This document shows, piece after piece, positions 50,831 through 59,620 of a stretch of DNA of 64,000 nucleotides. Position numbers and translations under genes: made by a program. Positions within the stretch are counted from its first letter, which is position 1, and every line of letters starts with the position of its first letter. Origin of the DNA: Enterococcus mundtii (GTDB lineage: Bacteria > Bacillota > Bacilli > Lactobacillales > Enterococcaceae); NCBI RefSeq assembly GCF_013394305.1, contig NZ_AP019810.1, positions 992,001 through 1,056,000 on the forward strand. Direction: 5' to 3'. The notes beneath the pieces were generated by a model. It was not told the DNA's origin. It searched no databases and worked only from the letters and a program-made list of their open reading frames with translations.

Positions 50831-51850
50831 TCAGTGTAACGCTTTCTCTTGTAAATAAATTTCAATGATTTCATCCCGACATTTTAGATATTCTTCCCGA
50901 TGATCGTTTGGATGTAGGCGATTGGACAGAAAAATGAAGGCTTCTTGATCGATTGGGTCGATCAATAGAAATGTCCCTGTATAGCCTGTATGGAATAGTA
51001 ATGGATGGCCATCCTTTTTATCTTGTTTTAAATCCCATCCGAGTGAGCGACCACCTTTACCAGTTGGCGTATGATCAGCCAATAAGGAACGGATGGTTGT
51101 CTCTTCCAAAAAATGACCAGAATCTAACTTTCCGTATTGCAGATACATCCGGACAAACTTCTCACAATCCGCAAGATCAATAAATAGACCAGCATTACCT
51201 GCATGTTCTGCTAACACTCGTGCTTTTGGATCATGGGTCAAGCCATGGATCACCTCACCAGAAGGAAGTTGTTCAGTCGGAACGATCCGTTCTGAAGGAC
51301 GTGGTAAGAATAAGCTATTCATCATTCCTAACGGTGCTAGTACTTGCTCTTCAAAAAGCTCGACCGCCTCTTCCTGGAAAATCTCCTCTAGCATCAATCC
51401 TAAAAGAATCGTGCCTGCATCCGTATAGCGAACTTCGATTCCTAATTGATCGCCTGGTTGAAGTTTCAAATAAGCTTCAATCAATTCTGTTTGTGATAGA
51501 CGATCTCGATCAGGAATAAATGTCTGGATGTCTGAGGTATGTGTCAATAAGTGGCGAATCGTGATCGTTTGATTCTCAAAAGTCGGCAAGTACGTATGCA
51601 AAGGTTCATCTAATTCAACTTTCCCGTCTTCGATCAATCGCAAGACCAGACTTGTCGTTGCAATCACTTTTGTCAGGGAGGCTGCATCAAAGAGCAAATC
51701 TTCGGTCATTGGTCTGATTATAGGAATGATCTGCGCATCACCTGCGATCACTTTTTTAATCTGATCCCCTTTCATAAAAGCAGCGACGACCCCTGGATAA
51801 TATCCCTCATTCATTTTTTTTAGTATATATTCTTTCGTTTTAGCGTACAT
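50831..51850 (-). CDS. beta-lactamase-family serine hydrolase
   Basis: 339 residues of the class C beta-lactamase / esterase / DD-peptidase superfamily. The nucleophile motif SxxK is DAASLTKVIATT (Ser about 58); a Tyr motif RYTDAGTILLG replaces YxN; HTGYTG near 285 takes the place of KTG. No signal peptide, so cytoplasmic. Such proteins are usually peptidases or esterases rather than resistance enzymes, and the lack of export makes antibiotic hydrolysis in the wall unlikely. Substrate unknown. Confidence 0.8.
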   Translation of the reverse strand: MYAKTKEYILKKMNEGYYPGVVAAFMKGDQIKKVIAGDAQIIPIIRPMTEDLLFDAASLTKVIATTSLVLRLIEDGKVELDEPLHTYLPTFENQTITIRHLLTHTSDIQTFIPDRDRLSQTELIEAYLKLQPGDQLGIEVRYTDAGTILLGLMLEEIFQEEAVELFEEQVLAPLGMMNSLFLPRPSERIVPTEQLPSGEVIHGLTHDPKARVLAEHAGNAGLFIDLADCEKFVRMYLQYGKLDSGHFLEETTIRSLLADHTPTGKGGRSLGWDLKQDKKDGHPLLFHTGYTGTFLLIDPIDQEAFIFLSNRLHPNDHREEYLKCRDEIIEIYLQEKALH

Positions 51851-51961
51851 AGTTTCTCCTTATTTATCTCTGGATATGCTTGTTTGCTCCCCAAGCATAA
51901 TTCTTTCTTCCATAAGAATCAATTGTTTTTCTCATTTATCCCAGTATTCAGTGGCTGACAT

Positions 51962-52007
51962 AAAAAAGCAGGAAACTTTCAGCATCAGCTGAATTTTTCC
52001 TGCTTTT
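51962..52007 (-). terminator. terminator of the double-VOC gene
   Basis: AAAAAGCAGGAAA...TTTCAGC / GCTGAA...TTTTCCTGCTTTTT hairpin with a 3-base loop and small bulge; runs of A and T on both sides. Lies 38 bases after the stop of the gene at 52045. Confidence 0.75.
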
Positions 52008-52044
52008 TCCAACGGACGAGCAATCGACTGATCCTAGCCACTGT

Positions 52045-52899
52045 TCATTGGATAACATTAGTTGCTTTTGTTTCGTCCACGAACCACCATTCGATGCCAA
52101 TTGCATCATACAAAGTCAAAACTTTTTGTTTTTTGTCAATGTAAAAATCGATCGTTTCTGTGTTCAAATGTGCAATCAGACGTTGCATACTCTCTGGGTC
52201 AACAACAAATTTCAAAAAGTCTAATCCTAAGATTTCATCAGTCGGTAAGGCAATCACTGGACTCTCAGCTTGAGTCAGTCCTACATGAAAATCACCTTTA
52301 TTCAAGATAAATTCTTTTTCTTCCTCTTTATGCACAGTCAGACCTAAAAGCTCTGATAAAAATTCTCGTTCCTTTTCCATATCTAGTACATTTAGGTGGA
52401 CTTTTTGGAAATAAGTACCAGCAGATAATTTCTTAAAGCGTTCATTTGATTGTCTTAATAGTGCTTCTTGGTCTAATTGTTCCACCGCTTGTTCTTGTGA
52501 AGTATGAGTCTCTTCATGATAGATCTCTAACATATTGCCTTCAGGATCTTTCAATAAAATACCGATTCTGCCATCACTTTCCAGTGCTTCTTCGATCGTT
52601 TGATTCGTTTGGCGAATGCGATACAGCACATCTGCCATTTCTTCTAATGTTGGAATGATCAAAGAAAAGCGATTGAGCTTTTTGATTTCCCCAAAGTGAT
52701 CATTTGCTCGTGGACTTTCCTCTAATAATAACATCTCGCTGTCATTTTCTACTGTACCGAAAATCGCTAATTCATTTTCTTCTCTCTTTAAATCGAAACC
52801 AATCGTGTCTCTATAAAACTCGATCATTTTATCACGGTCTTTTACACGTATCGCAATACTTTTCAAATAAGTAGTAGACCCCAAATCAAAAACTTTCAT
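52045..52899 (-). CDS. VOC (glyoxalase/dioxygenase) superfamily protein, two domains
   Basis: 284 residues with two vicinal-oxygen-chelate modules of about 125 residues. The first begins TYLKSIAIRVKDRDKMIEFYRDTIGFDL and ends DPEGNMLEIYHEE; the second begins FQKVHLNVLDMEKEREFLSELLGLTV and ends YDAIGIEWWFVDE. This is the CatE-like arrangement of B. subtilis (2,3-dihydroxybiphenyl dioxygenase type), although metal ligands in the first module appear not fully conserved. Monocistronic with its own terminator. Catechol dioxygenase or glyoxalase-like activity cannot be decided by eye. Confidence 0.75.
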   Translation of the reverse strand: MKVFDLGSTTYLKSIAIRVKDRDKMIEFYRDTIGFDLKREENELAIFGTVENDSEMLLLEESPRANDHFGEIKKLNRFSLIIPTLEEMADVLYRIRQTNQTIEEALESDGRIGILLKDPEGNMLEIYHEETHTSQEQAVEQLDQEALLRQSNERFKKLSAGTYFQKVHLNVLDMEKEREFLSELLGLTVHKEEEKEFILNKGDFHVGLTQAESPVIALPTDEILGLDFLKFVVDPESMQRLIAHLNTETIDFYIDKKQKVLTLYDAIGIEWWFVDETKATNVIQ

Positions 52900-53047
52900 A
52901 ATTTCTTGCTCCCCTCTACGTTAAGCTTTATTTTAACGATGCTTCTCTTTTCTTTCAAGCAATATCTTATTTTTTGTTGAATTAATTCTCAGATTGTCTT
53001 ATTTTTTAGCTAATTATCAGAATGGGAAGGGAAAATCATTCTATATG

Positions 53048-53102
53048 TAAGAAAAGCGGCGAATCTTTGATAAAACTTTTTTATCTTTTTAAACGCCGCT
53101 TT
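53048..53102 (-). terminator. terminator of the ABC exporter operon
   Basis: AAAGCGGCG / CGCCGCTTT perfect 9-bp GC-rich stem with an AT-rich loop of about 32 bases, followed on the minus strand by TTTTC. About 42 bases after the stop of the downstream ABC gene. Confidence 0.65.
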
Positions 53103-53143
53103 CCCATAATCCTATAAAGATTATTATAACTTATTTTATCTTA

Positions 53144-55021
53144 TTATGAAGCTTCTTCTGTAAACTGACTATTATACAGATCAGCATAGAACCCATCTTT
53201 TTCCATGAGTGTATCATGGTTTCCTGTTTCAACGATCGATCCTTGGTTCATCACGATAATATTATCCGCATCACGAATCGTTGATAATCGATGCGCAACT
53301 ACAAAACTTGTACGATTTTTCAATAAACGGTTCATCGCTTTTTGAATCAAAATCTCCGTACGAGTATCGACACTTGAGGTTGCTTCATCCAAGATCAAGA
53401 CATCTGGATTTGCTAAGAATGCTCGGGCAATCGTAATCAATTGACGTTGACCTTGTGAGATATTGCTTGCATCTTCATTTAAGATCGTATCATACCCGTC
53501 AGGTAATTTGCGGACAAATTCATCGACATGGGCAGCTTTCGCAGCTTCGATCACTTGTTCATCCGTTGCATCATCATTTCCATACTTGATATTGTCATAG
53601 ATCGTTCCAGTAAATAACCATGTATCTTGTAGTACCATTGAAAATTGCGCACGTAATACATCACGAGAAACATCTCTCGTATCGACACCGTCATACCGAA
53701 TGCTTCCGCCTGAAACATCATAAAAACGTTCCAATAGATTGATCAAAGTCGTTTTACCAGCCCCCGTCGGACCAACAATAGCGACCATTTCACCTGGCTT
53801 CACATCCAAATTGAAATCTTTCATCAATAAGTGATCTGGCGTATAACCAAACTGCACATTTTCAAAACGAACTTTGTACGGTGTATTTTCTTCGACTGGT
53901 AAACCAGATTTTTCATTTGTCATCTCTTCTTCATCTAGGACTTCAAAGACACGTTCAGCCGAAGCTACTGTTGATTGGATCGTATTCATCAAGCTTGCCA
54001 ATTGTGTGATCGGTTGAGAAAATTGTGTCGTATATTGCAAGAATGCTTGTACATCCCCTAATGCCATATTCCCATTGGCTACTTTGATCCCACCAAGCAC
54101 AGCCACAAAGACGTACCCTAGATTTTTTACGAAATTCATCAATGGCATGATGATCGCAGAAATAAACAGTGCTTTCCAACCAGAGGCATATAAATTTTGG
54201 TTTTCAATCTCAAAAACTGCTTGGTCTTTTGCTGTATGGTTGAACGTTTGGACGATCGTATGTCCAGCATAGGTTTCTTCGACTTGGTTGTTCAATAATC
54301 CTAAACTCTTTTGTTGATCCGCAAAGAAAACTTGTGATTTCGGTGCAATGATCATCACGATGATCAAGCTCAATGGAATCATCAACAACGCCACTAATGT
54401 CAGTTGCCAGCTGATGGATAGCATCATAACGATGACCCCGATCAGTGTGACCGCACTTGTGACAAATTGAGTCAAGTTTTGTTGTAACGTGCTGGCGATA
54501 TTATCCATGTCGTTGATTGCTCGAGACATGATATCCCCATTCGTATGTGTATCATAATAAGAGATCGGCACACGATTCATTTTTGTCTCTAAATCATGTC
54601 TTAACTCATATACCGTACGTTGTGACACGCGAGTCATAATGAACTGTTGCAAGAAGTTGAACACGGCAGAAATCAAGTACATGACAATCACTGTCGCAAT
54701 GATTTGACCAATTTTGTCAAAATCAATTGGGAATTTCGTGACTTGTTGCCCTTCTTGCATTTGTCTTGCGCCAAGCATCACACCGTTAAAAATTTCTGTG
54801 GTTGCTTTCCCTAATACTTTTGGTGTCTGGATTTGGAAGACGACAGCTGCAATCGCTAAGACAAATACAGCAATGATCGCTACTAAACGCTTAGACATAT
54901 AGCCGAATAACCGGCGAACAGTGCCCCAAAAGTTTTTTGGTTTTTCTCCTTTAGCACCAATGTTACGTCCTGGTCCCCCACCCATTGGTCCTTGAGGAGG
55001 TCGATTGTTTCCTTTACTCAT
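53144..55021 (-). CDS. ABC exporter half-transporter, canonical subunit
   Basis: 625 residues: six-helix type I exporter membrane domain (about 40-350), then a nucleotide-binding domain with Walker A GPTGAGKTT (about 415), signature ISQGQRQ and Walker B VLILDEATSSVD with the catalytic Glu. Begins with a Gly/Pro-rich tail (SKGNNRPPQGPMGGGPGRN). Overlaps the preceding ABC gene by 4 bases. Together they form a heterodimeric multidrug-type exporter like Enterococcus EfrAB/EfrCD/EfrEF, TM287/288 or LmrCD. Which of these it is cannot be assigned. Under the TetR-type regulator upstream. Confidence 0.88.
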   Translation of the reverse strand: MSKGNNRPPQGPMGGGPGRNIGAKGEKPKNFWGTVRRLFGYMSKRLVAIIAVFVLAIAAVVFQIQTPKVLGKATTEIFNGVMLGARQMQEGQQVTKFPIDFDKIGQIIATVIVMYLISAVFNFLQQFIMTRVSQRTVYELRHDLETKMNRVPISYYDTHTNGDIMSRAINDMDNIASTLQQNLTQFVTSAVTLIGVIVMMLSISWQLTLVALLMIPLSLIIVMIIAPKSQVFFADQQKSLGLLNNQVEETYAGHTIVQTFNHTAKDQAVFEIENQNLYASGWKALFISAIIMPLMNFVKNLGYVFVAVLGGIKVANGNMALGDVQAFLQYTTQFSQPITQLASLMNTIQSTVASAERVFEVLDEEEMTNEKSGLPVEENTPYKVRFENVQFGYTPDHLLMKDFNLDVKPGEMVAIVGPTGAGKTTLINLLERFYDVSGGSIRYDGVDTRDVSRDVLRAQFSMVLQDTWLFTGTIYDNIKYGNDDATDEQVIEAAKAAHVDEFVRKLPDGYDTILNEDASNISQGQRQLITIARAFLANPDVLILDEATSSVDTRTEILIQKAMNRLLKNRTSFVVAHRLSTIRDADNIIVMNQGSIVETGNHDTLMEKDGFYADLYNSQFTEEAS

Positions 55022-56745
55022 GCTAAATCCTCCTCTCTCAATTGTGAGTTGACGATTTCTTTGTATGTTTCATTTGTTGCTAGTAATTCTTTATGCGTTC
55101 CTTTTCCAACAAGTTTTCCTTCATCTAATACTAAGATCGTATCTGCATCCATGACGGTACTTACTCGTTGCGCCACTAAAACGGTGATACTTTCTGTCAT
55201 ATTTTCTTTTAGTGCTTGACGGAGTTTCGCATCTGTTTTAAAGTCTAGTGCTGAGAATGAATCATCAAAGACATAGATGTCGGCTTCTTTTACTAAGGCA
55301 CGCGCAATGGCTAATCGCTGTCTTTGTCCACCAGAGAAATTTCCGCCGCCTTGTTCGACATGACTATCTAAACCATCTTCCATTTCAGAAACAAAGTCTT
55401 TTGCTTGGGCGATCTCTAATGCTTTCCAAATCATCTCATCTGTTGCGTCTTCTTTCCCATATTGCATATTCTCACGAATCGTTCCAGAAAAAAGGACAGC
55501 TTTTTGGGGAACAAATCCCATCAATTCACGCAAGTTATATTGCGTCATATCAGTGATGCTCGTTCCGTTAATCGCGATCTCACCCGATTCAATATCATAC
55601 AAACGTGGGATCAGATTCACTAAAGTCGTTTTTCCTGAACCTGTACCACCAATGATAGCTACGATATCGCCAGATGACGCTTCAAAGTTGATATCTTCCA
55701 ACGCTAGTTTTTCTGCGCCGTGGTAACGGTAATTCACCTGTTCGAATGACAAACTTGCGTCTTTTCCAGCTAAAGCAACCGTTTCTGGTTGTTCTGGATC
55801 AACGATACCCGCGTCTTCTTCTAGTACTTCATTGATCCGATCAGCCGAAGCTTGGGCACGAGGAACCATGATAAAGATTGCTGATAGCATCATGAAACTA
55901 ATCAAAATTTGCATCGCATAAGTCATGAAGGCAATCAGATTTCCGACCTCTAATGTCATATCCGCTATGTAGTGCCCACCAAACCATGTGATCGCTACGT
56001 TCGTCCCACTCATGATCAACGTCATCAATGGCATCATCAATGCAACAATCGTGTTGACTTTGATTGCCGTATTTGTATAATCCTTATTCGCTAAATCAAA
56101 ACGATTTTCTTCAAAACGTGTTTTGTCAAACGCCCTGATGACACGTACACCGGTTAATCCTTCACGAAAAACAAGGTTTAAGCGGTCCGTTTTCTTTTGC
56201 ATGCTCTTGAATAGAGGAACAGCAAAATACATAATACCACCGATCAAAATGATCATGACAGGAATCACGACTAAGAAAATTCTTGTCAGTTGATGGTCCT
56301 TTTGATAAGCAAGGATACTTGCCCCAACAAGAGTGATGGGTGCATTGATCATCATCCGTAAAAACATTTGCATCACCAATTGGATCTGCGTCACATCATT
56401 CGTTGTACGAGTGATCAATGAAGCTGTTCCATACTTGTCGAATTTGTCTTTCGTCAAATTTTCGGCTTTTTGATAGACTTCTGTTCGTAATTGTTTTCCT
56501 AACTTTTGAGATTCTCGTGTAGCAAAAAACGTATTGGCAATGGCGGCTAAAATACTGATCAAAGAAAATCCGATCATGACAAATCCCGTCTGCCAAATAT
56601 AGTCGACGTCACCTTTTGCTACGCCTTTGTCAATAATATTAGATGTTAACGTTGGCAAATACAGATCTGCTAACACTTGAATAATCATAAAGACCGTTGC
56701 AGCGATTGCTGAGGTCAATGAAATTCGTTTGACAATTTTTAGCAT
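55018..56745 (-). CDS. ABC exporter half-transporter, degenerate-site subunit
   Basis: 575 residues, type I exporter fold with six membrane helices and an NBD. Walker A GGTGSGKTT (about 370) and the signature FSGGQRQ are normal, but Walker B reads IYVFDDSFSALD: Asp in place of the catalytic Glu. That is the usual state of one subunit in heterodimeric exporters, giving one hydrolytic and one weak site. Its partner follows with a 4-base overlap. Located 15 bases after the TetR-family gene. Confidence 0.88.
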   Translation of the reverse strand: MLKIVKRISLTSAIAATVFMIIQVLADLYLPTLTSNIIDKGVAKGDVDYIWQTGFVMIGFSLISILAAIANTFFATRESQKLGKQLRTEVYQKAENLTKDKFDKYGTASLITRTTNDVTQIQLVMQMFLRMMINAPITLVGASILAYQKDHQLTRIFLVVIPVMIILIGGIMYFAVPLFKSMQKKTDRLNLVFREGLTGVRVIRAFDKTRFEENRFDLANKDYTNTAIKVNTIVALMMPLMTLIMSGTNVAITWFGGHYIADMTLEVGNLIAFMTYAMQILISFMMLSAIFIMVPRAQASADRINEVLEEDAGIVDPEQPETVALAGKDASLSFEQVNYRYHGAEKLALEDINFEASSGDIVAIIGGTGSGKTTLVNLIPRLYDIESGEIAINGTSITDMTQYNLRELMGFVPQKAVLFSGTIRENMQYGKEDATDEMIWKALEIAQAKDFVSEMEDGLDSHVEQGGGNFSGGQRQRLAIARALVKEADIYVFDDSFSALDFKTDAKLRQALKENMTESITVLVAQRVSTVMDADTILVLDEGKLVGKGTHKELLATNETYKEIVNSQLREEDLA

Positions 56746-56760
56746 TCGTTCCCCTTCTTT

Positions 56761-57405
56761 CTATTTATAAGCGCCATCTTTTATCCATGACAGTTTTAGA
56801 TTGAATTCTGCAATGGCTTGTTCAACAGAATACTCCTCAGAGGTTGAAAATGATTTATAGGCATGAGCAATCGTTGTAAACAGTGTACTCATGACTAACT
56901 GAAACAATAATTCCATTTCATGGTCATCTTTTACTCTAAGATTGGAACGATCAATCAAACCAATCAACTCTTTGGACGCTTTTTTATGATTTTTATGTGG
57001 TGATGGACGATGTCCTTGTGGATGCGGCACGACTTTTCGTGAGGCACGGTAATCCATGTGCATAAAAAGATGTTTATAAAACGCGGCATTTTCACCTTCT
57101 AGAATATCTCGAATCATTTTCCCAAAATAAAGTTCAAAACCGATAAATAAGTCTCCATTCGATTCTTTGATTAGTTGGATCATATTTTTTGTACTATCGC
57201 TACGAACGGTTTCAAAATAATAAAAATAAAGATCTTCTTTATCTTCAAAATATTGATAAAAACTACCTCTAGAGATCCCCGCAAGTTTCACGATTTGTGC
57301 AATCGAAGCTTCATTCAATGGTACTCTTGAAAATTCGACCCTGGCAGCTTCTAAAAGTCTTTGCTGTTTTTCTTCAGGTAGATGAAAAAAAGTCTGTGTC
57401 GGCAT
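56761..57405 (-). CDS. TetR family transcriptional regulator
   Basis: 214 residues starting MPTQTFFHLPEEKQQRLLEA at 57405, chosen because GGGAGG lies about 9 bases upstream; the frame is open further but has no ribosome binding site. The N-terminal HTH is SIAQIVKLAGISRGSFYQYFEDKEDLYFYYF. The C-terminal ligand-binding domain is unremarkable in sequence, with a His-rich PHPQGHRPSPHKNHKK loop at about 135-150. First gene of a three-gene operon with the ABC exporter and very likely its repressor, acting on the dyad at 57428. Confidence 0.88.
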   Translation of the reverse strand: MPTQTFFHLPEEKQQRLLEAARVEFSRVPLNEASIAQIVKLAGISRGSFYQYFEDKEDLYFYYFETVRSDSTKNMIQLIKESNGDLFIGFELYFGKMIRDILEGENAAFYKHLFMHMDYRASRKVVPHPQGHRPSPHKNHKKASKELIGLIDRSNLRVKDDHEMELLFQLVMSTLFTTIAHAYKSFSTSEEYSVEQAIAEFNLKLSWIKDGAYK

Positions 57406-57427
57406 CGTTGATTCCTCCCTACATAAA

Positions 57428-57484
57428 AATGACACACCGTCATATGACACCTTGTCATTATAACACCATCTGATTGTTTTGCAA
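57428..57484 (-). promoter_or_regulatory. promoter and TetR-type operator of the ABC exporter operon
   Basis: Minus-strand TTGCAA (57479-57484), 16-base spacer, TATAAT (57457-57462). Overlapping and just after the -10 is a symmetric region: outer arms AATGACA / TGTCATT (57428-57434, 57453-57459) and an inner perfect palindrome GTCATATGAC (57439-57448). Position over the transcription start fits repression by the TetR-family product. Confidence 0.6.
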
Positions 57485-57598
57485 GTCATTTACATTTTTT
57501 TTCATAATTATTAAAAAAAGAATAAATCGAGTAAAAAGATTTGTTTCTTCTATTCTATACATCTAAAATAGGATCATTATATAAAAAGGATGAACGCC

Positions 57599-57907
57599 AT
57601 GATCAAATCAATAACCGTCCACGAACTCTATTTCGTCAATCAAAAGAAGGATGTTGTAATTCTAGATGTCCGAAAAACGAATGAGTATATAAAAAAACAC
57701 CTAAGTCATTCGATATCCATCCCTATTACCAGTTTGCCAGCCCAATTAAATAATCTCGATACAAAAAAACAGTACTACATTGTCGGAGCATCTAACCATT
57801 CAGCACAAGAAATCACTAGTTACCTAATAGAAAACGGATTGCAAGCAACTTATGTGATCGACAACATGAAGTTATTTGAAAGTCGTGAATTAACTAGTCC
57901 TCTTTGA
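57599..57907 (+). CDS. rhodanese-like domain protein lacking the catalytic cysteine
   Basis: 102 residues, a single rhodanese domain: VVILDVRKTNEYIKKHLSHSISIPI is the conserved first half. The active-site loop reads YYIVGASNHSAQE, where a Cys would normally precede the loop; it is Gly here and the protein has no cysteine in this loop, so sulfurtransferase activity is unlikely. Start at 57599 because AAAAGG is 9 bases before it, while the ATG at 57590 directly abuts that site. It faces the exporter operon divergently and precedes azoR by 117 bases. Possibly a binding or sensing module. Confidence 0.75.
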   Translation: MIKSITVHELYFVNQKKDVVILDVRKTNEYIKKHLSHSISIPITSLPAQLNNLDTKKQYYIVGASNHSAQEITSYLIENGLQATYVIDNMKLFESRELTSPL

Positions 57908-57947
57908 TCGTACTGGAAAATAACTTACTTTTTATCAGTAAAAATAC

Positions 57948-57976
57948 TTGATAGCCTTTTCTGTTTCAAGTAAACT
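57948..57976 (+). promoter_or_regulatory. putative azoreductase promoter
   Basis: TTGATA (57948-57953), 17-base spacer, TAAACT (57971-57976), about 48 bases before the ATG. Confidence 0.55.
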
Positions 57977-58012
57977 GGTATTGTTAGCAGTAAAGTTAAC
58001 AATTACGACTAA

Positions 58013-58645
<633 letters not shown>

Positions 58646-58687
58646 TCACTATTAGGTAAATCTTTCTCTTAAAATGTTGAGAAAAGA

Positions 58688-58735
58688 AAAAGGATTTCAT
58701 GAACATTCACAATAAATGTTCATGAAATCCTTTTT
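58688..58735. terminator. azoR terminator (bidirectional)
   Basis: AAAAAGGATTTCATGAACATT and its near-perfect complement around a short AT loop, with A and T runs. Serves azoR and the convergent immunity gene whose stop is at 58776. Confidence 0.88.
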
Positions 58736-58775
58736 TATTTGTTGCAAAGTGGCTGATTTGCGATGCTAAAATTCA

Positions 58776-59072
58776 TTAATAACCATATCTAATACTAGAA
58801 ATAGCCATCAGTTCACGTAGCTTTTCGGATTGATGCTCGTTGAGAGAGGCGCCATCTTTTTTCAATGCATTAGATATATCTAAGTTCATACGGCTTAGAA
58901 TGAACGGCACTGATGCTCCATCATTTTGTAATTTTTCTAGATAAGCGTGTAAAACCTCTCTAAGCGATTCATTTCCAAGGTCTAACGCTAAATCAGCTAT
59001 CAATTCATTAATGATTGTTTCTGCTGTTTTGCGTCGATCGTTTCCACCAGAAAACCATCTTAGATGACTCAT
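58776..59072 (-). CDS. enterocin A-type bacteriocin immunity protein (orphan)
   Basis: 98 residues, all-helical, matching the EntA_Immun family that protects class IIa bacteriocin producers: RRKTAETIINELIADLA, then VPFILSRMNLDISNALKKDGASLNEHQSEKLRELMAISSIRYGY, whose ILSRMNL and terminal ISxIRYGY are diagnostic. Cytoplasmic four-helix bundle in known members, acting on the mannose-PTS receptor complex. AAGGAG lies 9 bases before the start. No bacteriocin precursor with a double-glycine leader, and no transporter or regulator for one, is found nearby, so it is an orphan immunity gene. Confidence 0.82.
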   Translation of the reverse strand: MSHLRWFSGGNDRRKTAETIINELIADLALDLGNESLREVLHAYLEKLQNDGASVPFILSRMNLDISNALKKDGASLNEHQSEKLRELMAISSIRYGY

Positions 59073-59158
59073 TCACTGTTGCTCCTTCTCTTAATTTCAA
59101 GGAATATTACTATAGTCTTACGCAAACTAAACCTTGGTTGAAATCAGATGTTATTAAA

Positions 59159-59202
59159 AGAAAGAGTTCAAAAAACATCTATTTGTTTTTTGAACTCTTT
59201 CT
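59159..59202. terminator. terminator overlapping the 3' end of a small membrane gene
   Basis: AGAAAGAGTTCAAAAAACA and its complement, 19-21 base arms with a 4-base loop. The stop codon of the minus-strand 56-codon gene sits in the loop, so half of the hairpin is coding. Oriented T-runs are weak, but the symmetric stem is very stable. Confidence 0.65.
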
Positions 59203-59349
59203 TGAACCAACTAAATAGGCAATGGAGAATCCGAAGAACATACCTAAAGTAATCCACCATTTGAATGGACGATTTAATAGATAGGATAAGCCCCAGTTTA
59301 AAAGTAGTGACAAAAGAAACGCACCAAAAATCATTTTCAACTCTTTCAT
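59179..59349 (-). CDS. small two-helix membrane protein
   Basis: 56 codons on the minus strand, ATG at 59347-59349 and stop at 59179-59181. GGGAG lies 6-7 bases before the start. The product begins MKELKMIFGAFLLSLLLN, has two predicted membrane helices (about 6-25 and 31-48, the latter WWITLGMFFGFSIAYLVG) linked by NRPFK, and ends in a basic tail RKSSKNK. This composition is what a genuine small membrane protein looks like. Function unknown. Between the immunity gene and the lactonase, on the same strand as both. Confidence 0.6.
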   Translation of the reverse strand: MKELKMIFGAFLLSLLLNWGLSYLLNRPFKWWITLGMFFGFSIAYLVGSRKSSKNK

Positions 59350-59447
59350 GCGTCTCCCATTTTTATCGAACTAAACAGCTTTGGCATGCTAGCGTGTTAG
59401 TTCAAGATAAGATAGAAATCATTTTACTCTCGGCTATATTTCCTTCT

Positions 59448-59609
59448 TTAATTTTCAACATTACGAACATAGTCATCAAAATACTGGATCAAATCACTTT
59501 TGATCTTTTGGTATTCTTCTTCACTATACTCTTTGTCTTCGATTTTTCCTTGAAAAAACGGAATCTCTAATTCTTCGCGTAAACGGTCTAATACTTCTTC
59601 TTTATTCAT
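59448..59609 (-). CDS. small acidic protein
   Basis: 53 codons, start ATG at 59607-59609 with AAGGAG 7 bases upstream, stop at 59448-59450. Highly charged and helical (MNKEEVLDRLREELEI, then EDKEYSEEEYQKIKSDLIQYF). It starts 12 bases after the lactonase stop on the same strand, so it is almost certainly co-transcribed. I do not recognise the family; no metal-binding or DNA-binding motif is evident. Confidence 0.6.
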   Translation of the reverse strand: MNKEEVLDRLREELEIPFFQGKIEDKEYSEEEYQKIKSDLIQYFDDYVRNVEN

Positions 59610-59620
59610 GTCACTACTCC

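Noticed and set aside
50831-51850. Antibiotic-resistance beta-lactamase
   Set aside because: The fold family fits, but there is no export signal and the KTG and YxN motifs are altered, so an esterase/peptidase role is more likely.
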